Below the pieces are notes generated by a model. That model saw only the letters and a list, made by a program, of their open reading frames with translations, had not been told where the DNA came from and did not search any database. DNA of 27,931 nt, from assembly GCA_026770585.1 (NCBI GenBank), contig MU646507.1, positions 505,525 through 533,455 on the forward strand. The letters run 5' to 3'. Numbering within the stretch: the stretch's first letter is position 1; each line of letters begins with the position of its first letter. The DNA comes from Baffinella frigidus. Lineage: Eukaryota; Cryptophyceae; Cryptomonadales; Baffinellaceae. A program made the position numbers and the translations under genes. Below are positions 27,414 to 27,931 of this stretch, piece by piece.

Positions 27414-27931
27414 GTTCCCCCTATTCCGAACCCCGAACCCCAAATCCCGAACCCCAAACCCCGAACCCCGAACCCCAAATCCCAAGTTCCAAACCCCAAA
27501 TCCCAAACCCCAAATTCCGAGCCCCGTACCCCCACCCCCGAACCCCGAACCTGCACCAGAAACCAGAAACCAGAAACCCGAAACTGGACCAGTTTTCCTC
27601 CCCGAGCCAGCATCCTAGCTCTGTCCCACTTGGATTTGGGCTCCCCATAAATTTGCCCCCTCCAAAATTTTACGGGTAAATTTCAGGGGGGGGGGGGTCA
27701 AAATTCGCCTGTAAAATTGGGGGGGGGGGCGAATTTTTTGGGAGCCCAAATCAAGTGGCACAGAGCTAGGCATCTTTGCAGTCCACGGTCGAGCCGCGCT
27801 GGGTGCATCGATGGTTTCCCCAATCCCGAACCCTGAACCCCCAATCCCGAACCCCGAACCCCAAATCCCGAACCCCAAATCCCGAACCCCGAACCCCAAA
27901 TCCCGAACCCCAAACCCCAAATCCCGAACCC
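27414..27931 (+). repeat. Intron 29 (incomplete): CCCGAACCCCAAAT arrays, MITE, exon 29 echo
   Basis: 27425-27590 and 27818-27931 are CCCCGAA/CCCCAAAT repeats on the sense strand. Between them lie an element (27615-27769) and the exon 29 end echo (27787-27813). Confidence 0.85.
27615..27769. mobile_element. CTAGCTCTG-family MITE with GCATC duplication (155 bp)
   Basis: Left CTAGCTCTGTCCCACTTGGA, right the complement of CTAGCTCTGTGCCACTTGAT; GGGCTCCC inside both arms. GCATC on both sides (27610-27614, 27770-27774). The G-run/AAATTT interior resembles 21723-21919 in layout, although the sequence differs. Confidence 0.9.

Noticed and set aside
27174-27650. Alternative frame of exon 29 (Pro/Arg-rich, 158 residues)
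   Set aside because: The KRG.SPE frame has regular motifs and the right phase from exon 28; the alternative runs into heptamer repeat.
27177-27920. Minus-strand Gly-Phe-Val-Arg rich frames (also at 4127, 13570, 14872, 22163)
   Set aside because: They are the complement of 7-base repeats, which read as 7-residue periodic peptides in every frame.

Overview
The window looks like nuclear DNA from a eukaryote, probably a microalga or another protist. It has GT-AG introns, about 8% coding content, no bacterial operons, and very large amounts of C-rich heptamer repeats of the telomere type (CCCTAAA, CCCCAAA, CCCGAAA, CCCTGAA, CCCTACA). An alveolate alga (chromerid or dinoflagellate-like) is my guess, with low confidence. 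I name no species.

I reconstruct one large gene on the + strand, open at both ends, from 29 short exons between about 108 and 27413 (roughly 760 codons in 27.9 kb). The track of open frames barely shows it because most exons are 30-120 nt. Support comes from GT/AG junctions, reading phase that matches across 27 of the 28 junctions as I set the boundaries (exon 7 to 8 fails), and protein motifs that continue across junctions. The 5' part (exons 1-3, 9-11) encodes ankyrin repeats. The middle (exons 13, 20-22) has EF-hand sequence, with one textbook calcium loop, [12 protein letters not shown], in exon 20. The 3' part (exon 29) is a Lys/Arg/Ser-Pro rich tail. I do not recognise the whole protein. 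It looks like an ankyrin plus EF-hand scaffold or calcium-responsive protein.

The striking feature is the introns. Nearly every exon end is repeated 1-7 times in an adjoining intron as a partial copy that keeps its splice site (called an 'echo' here), embedded in a tandem repeat specific to that intron. Upstream introns echo exon starts with their AG acceptors; downstream introns echo exon ends with their GT donors. Some introns (3158-3354, 19520-19747) are heptamer repeat from donor to acceptor. A block at 15100-16130 has both heptamers and echoes inverted.

The introns also hold many short foldback elements (MITE-like), none inside an exon. At least five families can be separated by ends and target duplications: 4-bp (TAATCC ends), 4-bp ATTC, TA, 5-bp (CTAGCTCTG ends), and a 160-bp CCACACAGC family without a clear duplication. 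Several have an uninterrupted paralogous site in the same window, which fixes their ends exactly.
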